A stretch of 64,000 bases of DNA from Silvimonas terrae (lineage in GTDB: Bacteria; Pseudomonadota; Gammaproteobacteria; Burkholderiales; Chitinibacteraceae). The position numbers and the translations under genes are program-made. Shown piece after piece: positions 9,126 to 18,699 of the stretch (the first letter of the stretch is position 1; the number at the start of each line of letters is the position of its first letter). A model generated the notes under the pieces. It saw nothing but the letters and a program-made list of their open reading frames with translations, made no database searches and had not been told where the DNA came from. Location: the NCBI RefSeq assembly GCF_014202765.1, contig NZ_JACHHN010000003.1, forward strand, positions 1 through 64,000. The letters run 5' to 3'.

Positions 9126-11144
9126 GTGTTTGTTGAATTTCCCGGTTCACCATACAAGTTGTTTCAGCCTTTCCCGCCCGCAGGCGATCAACCCGCCGCC
9201 ATTGCCTCCCTGCTGGAAGGCCTGGAGGATGGCCTCAAATATCAAACGCTGCTGGGTGTGACGGGTTCGGGCAAGACCTACACCATGGCCAATGTGATTG
9301 CGCAAACAGGCCGCCCCGCCATTGTCATGGCCCCCAACAAGACGCTGGCCGCGCAGTTGTATTCAGAGTTCCGGGAGTTCTTTCCGCAGAACGCGGTCGA
9401 GTATTTCGTCTCTTATTACGATTACTACCAGCCCGAAGCGTACGTACCGTCCAAAGATCTGTTCATTGAGAAAGACTCGGCCATCAACGAGCACATTGAA
9501 CAGATGCGCCTCTCGGCCACCAAGGCCATGCTGGAGCGGCGCGATTGCATTATCGTCGCCACTGTCTCGGCCATTTACGGTATTGGCGACCCGTCTGAAT
9601 ACCACCAGATGATCCTGCATCTGAAAGAAGGCGAAACCCGCCCGCAGAGCGAGATCATCAAGCGCCTGACCAGCATGCAGTACGAGCGCAACGAGATGGA
9701 TTTCAGCCGCGGACATTTCCGGGTGCGCGGGGATGTGATTGATATCTTCCCCGCTGAAAACGCCGAATTGGCCGTGCGCATCAGTTTATTTGATGACGAA
9801 GTAGAAACCATCCAGCTGTTTGATCCGCTGACCGGCCACATCAAACAGCGCATGGGCATCTTTACCGTGTTCCCGGCCAGCCACTACGTAACACCACGCG
9901 CCACCGTGCTGCGTGCCGTGGACACCATCAAGGCCGAACTGACTGACCGGCTGGCGTTTTACCACCGTGAAAACAAACTGGTAGAAGCGCAACGACTGGA
10001 ACAACGCACACGCTTTGATCTGGAAATGCTCAACGAGATGGGCTTTTGCAAAGGTATTGAAAACTACTCTCGTCATTTCTCCGGCAAAAAGGTCGGTGAA
10101 GCGCCCCCTACCCTGATCGACTATCTGCCTAAAGACAGTTTGATGTTCCTGGATGAATCCCATGTGCTGATCGGCCAGGTGGGTGCCATGTACAAGGGCG
10201 ACCGCTCACGCAAGGAAAACCTGGTCGACTACGGTTTTCGCCTGCCCTCTGCGCTGGATAACCGGCCGCTCAAGTTTGAAGAATTTGAGCACATGATGCC
10301 GCAGACGGTGTTTGTCTCCGCGACACCCGCCAATTACGAGAAAGAACATCAAGGCCAGGTCGTTGAACAGGTAGTCCGCCCTACCGGCCTTGTCGACCCG
10401 CGCGTGGAAGTCCGCCCGGTGGGCACACAGGTAGACGATTTGTTGTCGGAAATCGGCAAACGCACGGCCGTAGGCGAGCGCGTGCTGGTGACCACGCTGA
10501 CCAAAAAGATGTCAGAACAACTCACCGAATATCTGGGCGAGCATGGCATCAAGGTGCGCTATCTGCATTCGGATATTGATACCGTGGAGCGCGTGGAAAT
10601 CCTGCGTGATTTGCGGCTGGGCGTGTTTGACGTCCTGATCGGGATTAACCTCTTGCGCGAAGGCCTGGATATCCCGGAAGTCTCGCTCGTGGCGATTCTG
10701 GATGCCGACAAGGAAGGTTTCCTGCGCAGCGAGCGCTCCTTGATCCAGACCATCGGGCGTGCCGCGCGTAACCTGAATGGCACGGCGATCCTGTACGCCG
10801 ACGTCATCACTGACTCGATGAAACGCGCCATGGGCGAAACCGAACGCCGGCGCGAGAAACAACTGGCATTCAATGAAGCCAACGGCATTGTGCCCCGCTC
10901 GATCTCCAAGCGGATCAAGGACATTATTGATGGCGTTTACAACGCCGAAGACGCCGCCGCCGAACGCCTGGAGGCCAAGCGCCAGCGCGTGGTGGCCGAT
11001 ATGGATGAGAAAGACCTGGCGCGCGAACTCAAGCGTCTGGAAAAAGACATGATGACGGCGGCCAAGAACCTGGAATTCGAAAAAGCCGCCCAATTGCGCG
11101 ATCAGCTCAAGACGCTGCGGGAACGGGCATTCGGGCACGACTGA
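9126..11144 (+). CDS. uvrB: Excinuclease ABC subunit B
   Basis: 672 residues starting at a GTG behind GAAGGAGT. It is the damage-verification helicase of nucleotide excision repair, loaded by UvrA and recruiting UvrC. Visible are Walker A GVTGSGKT (about residues 42-49), the beta-hairpin [12 protein letters not shown] that clamps DNA, DESH of motif II, the SF2 motif QTIGRAARN, and a C-terminal UVR domain (about 632-667, [24 protein letters not shown]) that contacts UvrC. Length is standard. A LexA box upstream indicates SOS control. truC follows 10 bp downstream. Confidence 0.98.
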   Translation: MFVEFPGSPYKLFQPFPPAGDQPAAIASLLEGLEDGLKYQTLLGVTGSGKTYTMANVIAQTGRPAIVMAPNKTLAAQLYSEFREFFPQNAVEYFVSYYDYYQPEAYVPSKDLFIEKDSAINEHIEQMRLSATKAMLERRDCIIVATVSAIYGIGDPSEYHQMILHLKEGETRPQSEIIKRLTSMQYERNEMDFSRGHFRVRGDVIDIFPAENAELAVRISLFDDEVETIQLFDPLTGHIKQRMGIFTVFPASHYVTPRATVLRAVDTIKAELTDRLAFYHRENKLVEAQRLEQRTRFDLEMLNEMGFCKGIENYSRHFSGKKVGEAPPTLIDYLPKDSLMFLDESHVLIGQVGAMYKGDRSRKENLVDYGFRLPSALDNRPLKFEEFEHMMPQTVFVSATPANYEKEHQGQVVEQVVRPTGLVDPRVEVRPVGTQVDDLLSEIGKRTAVGERVLVTTLTKKMSEQLTEYLGEHGIKVRYLHSDIDTVERVEILRDLRLGVFDVLIGINLLREGLDIPEVSLVAILDADKEGFLRSERSLIQTIGRAARNLNGTAILYADVITDSMKRAMGETERRREKQLAFNEANGIVPRSISKRIKDIIDGVYNAEDAAAERLEAKRQRVVADMDEKDLARELKRLEKDMMTAAKNLEFEKAAQLRDQLKTLRERAFGHD

Positions 11145-11154
11145 TACGCCAGAC

Positions 11155-11874
11155 ATGTTGCAGATCATTTATCAGGATGACGATCTGGTCGCCATCCATA
11201 AACCCGCCGGGTTGCTGGTTCACCGCTCCATGCTGGACCGGCACGAAACGCGTTTTGCCGTGCAGTTATTGCGCGACCAACTGGGACGGCGAGTCTATCC
11301 GGCGCACCGGCTGGATAAGGGCACATCCGGCTTGTTGTTGTTCGGATTGTCACCAGAAAGCGGCCGCGCCCTGGCCATGGCCTTTGAAGCGCAAAGCGTG
11401 GAAAAACGCTATCACGCCATCGTCCGCGGCTGGCCTGCCGCAACGGGCGTCATTGACCATGCGCTGGCCAAACAGCTCGATGAATCTGAAATCCGCAGCG
11501 GTGCGCCACAAGGCCCCATTCAGCCTGCCTGCACGCATTTTGAACGTCTGGCGATCACCGAGCAGCCGTGGAGCGTCGATCGCTACCCCCACACGCGCTA
11601 TGCACTCATGGCCCTGGCGCCGGTTACAGGGCGGCGACACCAGTTACGCCGCCATATGAAGCACATCAGTCACCCCATCATTGGCGACGCAACCTATGGC
11701 AAAGGCATTCACAATCGCAAGTTTGCCGAAGAGCTGGGTGTAAACAGATTATTTCTGGCATGTAGCCATATGCAGTTTGCTCACCCGAGCACTGGAAAAA
11801 CCTTGTCACTGCACTGCCCGCTGGCCGATGAGTTTGCTGCCGTGATCACCGCATTGGGCTGGGCCGTACCGTAG
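11155..11874 (+). CDS. truC: tRNA pseudouridine(65) synthase TruC
   Basis: 239 residues of the RluA/RsuA-like pseudouridine synthase fold without an S4 domain. The catalytic motif AHRLDKGTSG is at about residues 50-59, with Asp54 as the nucleophile. GRRHQLRRHMKHISHPIIGD is the second family hallmark. The compact length fits TruC, which modifies U65 of tRNA-Ile and tRNA-Asp in E. coli, rather than RluA/C/D. It begins 10 bp after uvrB and is probably co-transcribed. Confidence 0.9.
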   Translation: MLQIIYQDDDLVAIHKPAGLLVHRSMLDRHETRFAVQLLRDQLGRRVYPAHRLDKGTSGLLLFGLSPESGRALAMAFEAQSVEKRYHAIVRGWPAATGVIDHALAKQLDESEIRSGAPQGPIQPACTHFERLAITEQPWSVDRYPHTRYALMALAPVTGRRHQLRRHMKHISHPIIGDATYGKGIHNRKFAEELGVNRLFLACSHMQFAHPSTGKTLSLHCPLADEFAAVITALGWAVP

Positions 11875-11900
11875 CCGGTCACGAGCGGCTGACCTGGACG

Positions 11901-11931
11901 TAAAAAAACCCGCCATTGGCGGGTTTTTTTA
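11901..11931. terminator. Bidirectional terminator, truC / efp
   Basis: AAAAAAACCCGCC and GGCGGGTTTTTTT arms around an ATT loop between convergent stops. Confidence 0.9.
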
Positions 11932-11950
11932 CTGGATACGGCAGCAACGA

Positions 11951-12514
11951 TCAGGCGCGACGCTTGAATTCGTAGGTGCGGGTATCGATTTCGATCTTGT
12001 CGCCAATTTCAATGAAAGCAGCAACCGGGATCTCTACGGTAGAGCCCTTGAGCTTGGCAGGCTTCATCACCTTGCCCGAAGTGTCGCCACGCACGGCCGG
12101 CTCGGTGTATTCCACTTCGCGCACGATGGTGGTCGGCAGTTCAACAGAGATGGCCTTACCTTCGTAGAAGGTCACTTCACAGTGTTCTTCCATGCCGTCA
12201 ACGATGAACGCAGCAGCGTCGCCCACGTTTTCAGCTTCGACTTCGTACTGGTTGTACTCGGTGTCCATGAACACGTACATCGGATCAGCAAAGTACGAGT
12301 ACGTGCAATCGCGCTTGTCCAGCACAACCACGTCGAACTTGTCGTCGGCCTTGTACACTGCTTCGGACGGGCTGTCGTTCAGCAGGTTCTTCATCTTCAT
12401 CTTTACAACAGCCGAGTTGCGGCCGGACTTGTTGTATTCGGTTTTCTGCACAACGAGTGGTTGACCATCAACCATGATCACGTTGCCAGAGCGGACTTCC
12501 TGTGCGGTCTTCAT
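11951..12514 (-). CDS. efp: Elongation factor P, EarP-type (Arg32)
   Basis: 187 residues with the three beta-barrel domains of EF-P, which relieves ribosome stalling at polyproline. The loop that reaches the peptidyl-transferase centre reads [14 protein letters not shown], placing arginine at position 32 where E. coli has lysine 34. This is the known signature of EF-P modified by rhamnosylation rather than beta-lysylation. The rhamnosyltransferase gene earP lies 115 bp upstream on the same strand. The efp start has AGGAACC ahead of the ATG. Confidence 0.97.
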   Translation of the reverse strand: MKTAQEVRSGNVIMVDGQPLVVQKTEYNKSGRNSAVVKMKMKNLLNDSPSEAVYKADDKFDVVVLDKRDCTYSYFADPMYVFMDTEYNQYEVEAENVGDAAAFIVDGMEEHCEVTFYEGKAISVELPTTIVREVEYTEPAVRGDTSGKVMKPAKLKGSTVEIPVAAFIEIGDKIEIDTRTYEFKRRA

Positions 12515-12629
12515 TGCTAAAGGTTCCTGATTGCCAAAGGGGCCTGGGTGGAGTTTGCGAATGCTGCCCAGGTGCGCTTATCAATAGCAATCACAACGGG
12601 CGGCAAATAAAACGAAACTTGGTAACCCG

Positions 12630-13748
12630 CTATTTTAACTTGGTTTTGGCAAATTTGACCAGATTACCGGCAAGATTGCCAAGGCCGTCCAGCCGTTCCG
12701 ACCAGACCCTGGCGTGTGCTTGCCAGTGTGGCAACAGCGCGCGCAACAAGGCCCATTGCCCCGGCACCAGCGCACCACGGTTCCAGGCCAGCCAGAAGGC
12801 GCGCAACACTTCTGCATCCTGCGCGGGCCAGTGCCGGGTATAACGGTCCACAAATGCGGCCAGTTTGATCTCGTGTGCCGCATCATCTTGCGGGTAGATG
12901 TGCCACACCAGCGGGTGCCTGGCATGCTGCGCCCGGACAAAGCTGTCTTCCCCGCGCACAAAGTTCAGATCGCAACTCCACAACAGGCGGTCGTATTGCG
13001 CCTGCGCCAGCATGGGGACGATATAAAGATGCAATCCCCCCAGATCAACGCGTTGCCCGGGCGACAGCGCCCCCGCTCCGACGGCCTCCGCCACGTGTGA
13101 CAAAGCCCGCCCCACCGGCACCAGCAGATTGAGTGGCTCATTGCTGGCGCGCATCTGCCCGATCAGATCCACAATGGCGTGGTTTTCATAACCAAACAGA
13201 CTGACCGTCAACACGTCCGGCCGGGTTACCCCCAGCGCCGCCAGCCACGCGGTGCGATCTGCCCACTGCCAGTCATTGCGGGCGGCCTGGCTGACCTGTT
13301 CTGCCAATACCCCGCCCGTACCCGGCGCAAAGCCCGGAAAAAAGAAATACTTGGTCAGGCCGCCCTGGGGTGAGGCCATGCCGTGGCAACTGATCACCCA
13401 ATCCTCAGCGGAGAGGTATTCCAGGTTCAGCCACACGGGCGCACTGGCGCGCTGGCGCATGGCCCCCTGCATGCTCAGCGGCAGTTCGCAGGCAAACGCC
13501 TCGATCACCACATCACTGTCGTCCGCCGGACGAGATCGGGCATGCCAGTGGCGGACATAGACACCATCCAGCACTTGCTCATCGACCTCGGTCTTCGTGG
13601 CGGGCGCGATGTGGCTGAGTGCCGTCAGATCATCCACCCACAAGGTCACTTGCTGGTCATATTCGGTCTGCAATTGGCGCGACAAACGCCAACAAACACC
13701 GATGTCGCCATAGTTGTCTACCACCCGGCAGAACACGCTCCAGTTCAT
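12630..13748 (-). CDS. earP: EF-P arginine rhamnosyltransferase EarP
   Basis: 372 residues (formerly DUF2331), GT-B fold family GT104. The N-terminus WSVFCRVVDNYGDIGVCWR is highly characteristic, with the DNYGDIGV stretch binding dTDP-rhamnose and EF-P. WLNLEYLSAEDW and the later LNFVRGEDSFVRAQ with its conserved Asp/Glu/Arg are also family hallmarks. It transfers rhamnose from dTDP-L-rhamnose to Arg32 of EF-P. The ATG at 13748 is chosen because the family starts a few residues before WSVFC; ATG 13754 and GTG 13760 are in-frame alternatives. Confidence 0.96.
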   Translation of the reverse strand: MNWSVFCRVVDNYGDIGVCWRLSRQLQTEYDQQVTLWVDDLTALSHIAPATKTEVDEQVLDGVYVRHWHARSRPADDSDVVIEAFACELPLSMQGAMRQRASAPVWLNLEYLSAEDWVISCHGMASPQGGLTKYFFFPGFAPGTGGVLAEQVSQAARNDWQWADRTAWLAALGVTRPDVLTVSLFGYENHAIVDLIGQMRASNEPLNLLVPVGRALSHVAEAVGAGALSPGQRVDLGGLHLYIVPMLAQAQYDRLLWSCDLNFVRGEDSFVRAQHARHPLVWHIYPQDDAAHEIKLAAFVDRYTRHWPAQDAEVLRAFWLAWNRGALVPGQWALLRALLPHWQAHARVWSERLDGLGNLAGNLVKFAKTKLK

Positions 13749-13781
13749 TACCATTCTCACACAAAGCTTACGCGAAACGGC

Positions 13782-13817
13782 TTTTAGCCAAAATAATACA
13801 GTTTTTGCTGGCTAAAA
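13782..13817. repeat. Inverted repeat TTTTAGCCA / TGGCTAAAA
   Basis: Nine-base arms with an 18-bp spacer just upstream of earP; further partial pairing extends outward (CGG/CCG). It could be an operator or a transcript hairpin for earP. Confidence 0.5.
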
Positions 13818-13843
13818 CCGATAAGCGGCAAATTTCTGGAAAG

Positions 13844-13875
13844 CCTAAGTCTTACAAAATTTGGTAAGACTTAGG
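13844..13875. promoter_or_regulatory. Perfect 12-bp palindrome with 8-bp spacer
   Basis: CCTAAGTCTTAC, spacer AAAATTTG, then GTAAGACTTAGG. No T run follows, so it is not a standard terminator; a protein-binding site is more likely. A similar design (10-bp arms, 8-bp spacer) stands at 38456-38483 before a glycosyltransferase gene. Confidence 0.5.
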
Positions 13876-14343
13876 GAAGAAAATCACAGTATCTTACAAG
13901 CCCAATTTAGATACTTCATCAGAATATCGTTGCAAACACATTATTTATAAAGAGTTTTTTATAAAAATCACCAGTCAGGCCGTGACTATCTGACAGTATT
14001 GCAGCGCAGCAAATATCATTCCAATCCTCGTAAACTTACAAGCTCTTTCGATTTAAGTTAAATTTAATAAATAGTATTTGAAAGCAGTTTACTTACTTGT
14101 TAGAATTTGACCTGATGCAACGAGTTAAATACTCGTCAGCACATAGCAAGGTGACAAGGTTTCAAGAACATATATACAGGTCACCGAGCCTGACCACGGG
14201 GGGGCATCCCGAGGATTCAGTCCCAAGCAACAGCCCGACGCTTGAGACGGTTTTTAAGCATACGTTTTACCGGGCACTAACCGGACCCGTACTGCCACGG
14301 GTCTTCGTAGCATTAAGCAACAACGAATCAGGAGAAGTGGGTC
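13876..14343. other. AT-rich intergenic region and structured leader of the PEP-CTERM gene
   Basis: Clearly lower in GC than the surrounding genes. It holds an inverted repeat AGTATCT/AGATACT (13888-13915), an extended -10-like TGTTAGAAT at 14098-14106, and three hairpins in the likely transcript: CGAGT/ACTCG (14121-14135), GGTGAC/GTCACC (14150-14185) and GACCCG/CGGGTC (14284-14303). AGGAGAAG precedes the start codon at 14344. No small ORF could be supported. Confidence 0.45.
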
Positions 14344-14934
14344 ATGAAACTTCGTACTTTAGTTGCAGGCTTAGCCTTCATTGGTGCATCTGCCGGTGCA
14401 TTCGCCGTTCCTACCTGGACGATCACTCCAACTGTGGGCGCTGTGCAGAATGGCTCTGGCTTTAATCTGGGGACAGCGCTGTCTCCGTCCACCTTCAACA
14501 TCATTAATTCCGCCACCGGGGCGTTCACCGACACCTACTCGTTCATGGTGACACCGACCTCTGCGGCAACCGATGTGCTGTTTGCCAATTTCCTGTTTAC
14601 CTCTCCGTTGCAAGGCCTCGCCTCGTCGACTTCGTTGACCCTGATCGATACAACGACCAACACCAACTATGGTTCGGTCACTATCGATGAACCCGCTTTC
14701 ACCGCAGCGGAACTGTTCTTCTCGGGCCACACCTACAACCTGATCGTCAACGGTACGCTGGCCCAGGGCGCCTCTATTGGTGCCTACGCCATTGCAGGTA
14801 CGCTGACTCCGGTGCCGGAACCAGAAACCTATGCCCTGATGGGTCTGGGTCTGGTGGCTCTGGTTGCCGCACGTGCACGTCGCCGCAAGATGGGTGATTC
14901 TGCGCGTCTGGATACCACAGAAGCTGCTGCTTGA
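14344..14934 (+). CDS. PEP-CTERM sorting-domain protein
   Basis: 196 residues: a signal peptide (MKLRTLVAGLAFIGASAGAFA, cleavage near residue 21), a Thr/Ser-rich beta-type domain with no recognised enzyme motif, and a C-terminal tripartite sorting signal (about 158-182: VPEPETYALM, hydrophobic stretch, RARRRK). Known PEP-CTERM proteins are cut by an exosortase and exported with exopolysaccharide. The xrtB gene 14 kb away in the facing operon makes it the likely local substrate. About 15 residues beyond the Arg cluster form an unusually long tail. Confidence 0.9.
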   Translation: MKLRTLVAGLAFIGASAGAFAVPTWTITPTVGAVQNGSGFNLGTALSPSTFNIINSATGAFTDTYSFMVTPTSAATDVLFANFLFTSPLQGLASSTSLTLIDTTTNTNYGSVTIDEPAFTAAELFFSGHTYNLIVNGTLAQGASIGAYAIAGTLTPVPEPETYALMGLGLVALVAARARRRKMGDSARLDTTEAAA

Positions 14935-14978
14935 TCAGTCTCATGTGTCGCCTCATCAGGTGACACACCAGTACACAC

Positions 14979-15012
14979 AGGTCCGCGAATGCCGTCGCGG
15001 GCCTGTTTTTTT
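14979..15012 (+). terminator. Terminator of the PEP-CTERM gene
   Basis: AGGTCCGCG and CGCGGGCCT arms followed by seven T residues, about 45 bp after the stop. Confidence 0.75.
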
Positions 15013-15068
15013 ATGCTCCCCAATTCTGTTTGCAACGCGGCCCGCTGGCTTGCCTGAACGGGCTGCGC

Positions 15069-15098
15069 AAAAAAGCCCGGATCATACCGGGCTTTTTT
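15069..15098 (-). terminator. Terminator of the exopolysaccharide operon
   Basis: AAAAAAGCCCGG and CCGGGCTTTTTT arms with an ATCATA loop just past the last minus-strand gene. It is symmetric and could act in both directions. Confidence 0.85.
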
Positions 15099-15113
15099 CG
15101 TACCTGCGTCGGG

Positions 15114-16373
15114 CTAATCGCTGCGCGCGGCTTCTTTGGCCGGTTGCGGCGCACTCAGTTGCTGCTGGGCCGATGAGGCAAACAGCGCATCATAGGCGGC
15201 CAGCAGTTTGGGGGCTTCGTATTTCCATTCCAGTTCGTTCATCACGCGCCGCTGACCATAGTCACCCATGGTTTTACGCAAGGCCGGGTCGGCCAGCAGG
15301 GTGAGGATTTTCTCGGCCATATCTACTTCATCGTTGCGCCTGGCGTACAAAGAAGCATCCTGGGCCGAGAAACGCCCCTCGGTCAGATCAAACTGCACGA
15401 TGGGTTTAGCCAACGCCATGTACTCCATGATTTTGTTCATGGTGGACTTGTCGTTCATTTCGTTGGCCACATCCGGATTCACGCAGACATCTGCCGTGTT
15501 GAGCATTTCCAGCAATTGCTGGTCTGGCACGCGGCCGGTAAAGGTGACGTATTCGGCAATGCCCAGTTCCTGCGCATAAGCCTGCATTTCATCCAGCGAC
15601 GTGCCGCCCCCCACCAAACCCAGCTGGATATCGGTGCGTTTGCGTTCCTTCACGATGTACGCCATGGCACGCAGGAGGTAATCAATCCCCTCCTGTTTGC
15701 CCATGACCCCGACATAACCGATCAGGAACAAACGCCCCTGCTTGAGCGCCGGCACCGGGGGTACGGTGCGCAGGCGATCGAGCTTGGGGCCACTGCGCAC
15801 CACATGTACTTTGGCCGGGTCCATGCCACCACGTTCGATGGCGATGCGTTTGTACGATTCGTTGGTGGCAATCGACACGCTGGCCGTTTTGAACGTCCAG
15901 CGCTCAAACAACACCATCAGTTTGTAGAAGAAATCCCGCCGGCCAAATTTGGCCTCGTACAGTTCCGGATTGATGTCATGGTGGTCGAACAGGAATTTCT
16001 TGCCAAAGAACAGCTTGAAAAATCCGCCCACCAGGAAAATCAGATCGGGTGGGTTGCACGCATGAATGGCATCAAAGCCCCGGCTGAACAGCACCTTGAA
16101 GGCCAGGCGGAACTCATGGAACAGCGCGGCCGAGTACTCCAGCAAGTACCCCTTGGCACCTTCGGCTTCCAGCGGCAATTCGTGGCGGTAGATATAAATA
16201 TCTTCTACCACCTCGAAATGCTTTTCATAGCCTTTGCCGGTGGGGCAAATGATGGAGACTTCATAGCCGGCATCGCGCAGCGTGGTGGCCTCCTGCCACA
16301 CCCGCCGGTCAAACGGGGATGGCAGGTTCTCTACGATCATCAGGATTTTGCGAGGTTTACCAGCAGATGCCAT
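15114..16373 (-). CDS. Glycosyltransferase family 4 (EPS operon, last gene)
   Basis: 419 residues from the ATG at 16373 (MASAGKPRKILMIVENLPSP); the reading frame extends upstream but that part lies inside the dehydrogenase gene. GT-B fold: acceptor domain with FDRRVW (about 21-26) and CNPPDLIF, then a nucleotide-sugar domain with GYVGVMGKQEGIDYLL, FTGRVPDQQLLEML and a late NKIMEYMALAKP motif. It probably adds one sugar of the repeat unit at the cytoplasmic membrane. It overlaps the upstream dehydrogenase stop by 17 bp, so the two are tightly coupled. Confidence 0.9.
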   Translation of the reverse strand: MASAGKPRKILMIVENLPSPFDRRVWQEATTLRDAGYEVSIICPTGKGYEKHFEVVEDIYIYRHELPLEAEGAKGYLLEYSAALFHEFRLAFKVLFSRGFDAIHACNPPDLIFLVGGFFKLFFGKKFLFDHHDINPELYEAKFGRRDFFYKLMVLFERWTFKTASVSIATNESYKRIAIERGGMDPAKVHVVRSGPKLDRLRTVPPVPALKQGRLFLIGYVGVMGKQEGIDYLLRAMAYIVKERKRTDIQLGLVGGGTSLDEMQAYAQELGIAEYVTFTGRVPDQQLLEMLNTADVCVNPDVANEMNDKSTMNKIMEYMALAKPIVQFDLTEGRFSAQDASLYARRNDEVDMAEKILTLLADPALRKTMGDYGQRRVMNELEWKYEAPKLLAAYDALFASSAQQQLSAPQPAKEAARSD

Positions 16374-17670
16374 CGTACTTGCCCTCCTCGCTCTTGTGAT
16401 CCTGCACGCGGACAAAGTCGATGATTTCCTGATTGGGGCGCAGACGGGTGAACGCGTCCTGGAATTCTGCCGCATTGTTGCCGATCACCAGCACTTCGGC
16501 GTGATCGAGTACGGCATCCAGCGATTGCTCCATGATGCGCGAGATGTGCGGAATCATATTGAAGATGTAATCGCGGTTGGCACCGGTCAGCGCGGCCAGG
16601 TTGACGTTGCGGTCATAGAGCTTGAGGTCATAGCCCTTGCCGATCAGTCGCTCGATCACTTCCACAATCGGGCTTTCGCGCAGGTCATCCGTACCGGCCT
16701 TGAACGAGAAACCCAGCACGCCGATTTTGCGTTTGCCCTTGGCGGTGATCATGCTGTAACCGCGTTCAATCTGCCGCTCATTGCTGGGCAGAATGGCGTT
16801 CAGAATGGGTACGTCCAGATCCAGGCTACGCGCCTTGTAGGTCAGCGCACGCACATCTTTGGGCAGGCAAGAACCGCCAAAAGCAAACCCGGGCTTGAGG
16901 TAATACGGCGAGAGGTTGAGCTTGGTGTCTTTGCAGAAAATATCCATGACGTGATGGCTGTCGATGGTCAGGCTCTTGCAGATATTGCCGATCTCGTTGG
17001 CAAACGACACCTTCAGCGCGTGCCAGACGTTATCAACATACTTCACCATTTCTGCGGTTTCGATATCGGTGCGGATCAGCGGCGCTTTGAGATCGGCATA
17101 CAGGGCGGCCAGCGCGTCCCCGCTCTTGCGGTCCGTCTCGCCAATCACGGTTTTGGGCGGATTGCGGTAATCCCATACCGCGGTGCCTTCGCGCAGAAAC
17201 TCGGGGTTGTTGCACACGCCAAAATCCACGCCGGCTTTCTTGCCGGAGTATTGCTCCAGCGTGGGGATGACCACGTCTTTCATCGTGCCGGGCAGCATGG
17301 TGCTGCGCGCCACGACAATGTGAAAATCGCTCTTTTCCTTGATGGCCAGACCGATTTCCTCGCACACGCGGCGAACGTATCGCAGATCCAGCGCGCCATT
17401 GAGCTGACTGGGCGTGCCCACGCAAATAAACGACATCTCTGTCGCCAGCACGGCCGAATGCACGTCCGTGGTGCCGCGCAAATGACCAGCGCTGACAGCG
17501 GCGGCGACCATTTCGGCAATATCTTTCTCAACAATGGGAGGCACGCCCTTGTTGATCAGCTCTACCTTGCCTGCGTTTGGTTCTACACCAATCACTGTGT
17601 GGCCTTCACTGGCCAGGCACCCGGCCGCCACCACACCCACATAACCCATACCAAAGATGCTGATCTTCAT
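16357..17670 (-). CDS. algD: GDP-mannose 6-dehydrogenase, AlgD-like
   Basis: 437 residues. N-terminal Rossmann motif GMGYVG (7-12), middle dimerisation domain, and the catalytic Cys268 in GFAFGGSCLPKDVRAL, the same number as the catalytic cysteine of Pseudomonas AlgD. The C-terminus ends DGICW, close to the EGICW of AlgD, and the FICVGTPS and SGKKAGVDFG stretches also agree. This argues for GDP-mannose oxidation to GDP-mannuronate rather than UDP-glucose oxidation. No other alginate gene (alg8, alg44, algK, algE) is in the window, so the uronate probably enters a different polymer. Confidence 0.88.
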   Translation of the reverse strand: MKISIFGMGYVGVVAAGCLASEGHTVIGVEPNAGKVELINKGVPPIVEKDIAEMVAAAVSAGHLRGTTDVHSAVLATEMSFICVGTPSQLNGALDLRYVRRVCEEIGLAIKEKSDFHIVVARSTMLPGTMKDVVIPTLEQYSGKKAGVDFGVCNNPEFLREGTAVWDYRNPPKTVIGETDRKSGDALAALYADLKAPLIRTDIETAEMVKYVDNVWHALKVSFANEIGNICKSLTIDSHHVMDIFCKDTKLNLSPYYLKPGFAFGGSCLPKDVRALTYKARSLDLDVPILNAILPSNERQIERGYSMITAKGKRKIGVLGFSFKAGTDDLRESPIVEVIERLIGKGYDLKLYDRNVNLAALTGANRDYIFNMIPHISRIMEQSLDAVLDHAEVLVIGNNAAEFQDAFTRLRPNQEIIDFVRVQDHKSEEGKYDGICW

Positions 17671-17716
17671 TTTCCTGTACCTCTTTTTAAAATAACGAAC
17701 CTGGTAGGGAAGACGC

Positions 17717-18622
17717 TCATGCGCTGGCCGTGAGCATCTTCCAAAGTTTTTTGCCGCGATTGGTGTTGCGGCGGATCACCCCGCCCACCCGCTCGCCCAG
17801 CAAGGACGTCATGGCGGTGGCGCCGGAAAAACCGGGCGCCAGTTGCCGCAGGATGTGCCGGTTGCGCTTGATCATCAGCAAGGAATTGGCCAGCACGTAG
17901 TACTCCGTGCGCCAGAACCCCTTGCGCGAACCGCCAGTGGACAATTTGACGGGCAAGTTGACCTGGACCGCGCGGGTGTCCATCACCATCGGCACGCCCT
18001 GGGCCGCCACGCGCAGCAGAAAATCCGTCTCTTCGCGATAGGCGTTGCCCTTGTAAATGCTGTCAAAGTCCTGCTTGAGTGCCTGGCCGGCTTCCATCAA
18101 AAAGCAGGCGGCGCACACCGGTAGCGTCAGCAGTTGGTCTGACACCGAGTCAAAGCGGAACCGCAGTTGGTGCAAGTCCACCACCTCTGCCGGGGTTTGC
18201 ACCGGGCGGCGGCGGGCCGCAGCGGCCACGGGCGAGGTCTCGTTGTAGTTCATGTACACCGCCGCAGCGCCGGCCACACTGCCCGGATGGCTGCGGGCGG
18301 TTTCCAGCAAAGCGGCAATAGAGCCGGGCAACAGCACCGAATCGTCATCGCCAAAATAGATGTAATCGCCCCGGGCTTGCGCTTTGCCCCGGTTTTTGGC
18401 GGCCATCTGCCCCTGGTTGCGGTCCTGCCGCAAATAGCGGATACGGCTGTCACGCTTCATCAAACCCGCTATCACGTCTGGCGTGTTATCTGGCGAGCAG
18501 TCATCCACCACAATCAGTTCGATGACGTGTTCCTGCAAATAGGTGGGCAGTGTCTGCTCAAGCAGGTGTGCGCGTTTGTAGCTCGGTACCACCACGCTCA
18601 CAGTCGGTTCATGCACTGACAT
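17717..18622 (-). CDS. Glycosyltransferase family 2
   Basis: 301 residues, GT-A fold: SVVVPSYKRAHLLEQTLPT at the N-terminus, VVDDCSPDNTPDV (nucleotide-binding DD, about 38-39), and the metal-binding YFGDDDSVLLPGS (about 90-102). ETDFLLRVAAQG supplies the likely catalytic ED-type residues near 200. No membrane helices, so it is a cytoplasmic transferase. It lies between algD and another glycosyltransferase in the EPS operon and should add a further sugar to the lipid-linked repeat. Confidence 0.88.
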   Translation of the reverse strand: MSVHEPTVSVVVPSYKRAHLLEQTLPTYLQEHVIELIVVDDCSPDNTPDVIAGLMKRDSRIRYLRQDRNQGQMAAKNRGKAQARGDYIYFGDDDSVLLPGSIAALLETARSHPGSVAGAAAVYMNYNETSPVAAAARRRPVQTPAEVVDLHQLRFRFDSVSDQLLTLPVCAACFLMEAGQALKQDFDSIYKGNAYREETDFLLRVAAQGVPMVMDTRAVQVNLPVKLSTGGSRKGFWRTEYYVLANSLLMIKRNRHILRQLAPGFSGATAMTSLLGERVGGVIRRNTNRGKKLWKMLTASA

Positions 18623-18699
18623 TGTTCAAGGTCTCTTTGTTGATGTTGATATTTGAATAAATGGATCGCAGTGTCGTTACTGCCCGGAACACGGGCCGG

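Noticed and set aside
14097-14343. c-di-GMP riboswitch before the PEP-CTERM gene
   Set aside because: A GCCACGGGTCT stretch looks similar, but the rest of the GEMM consensus is missing; only generic hairpins can be supported.
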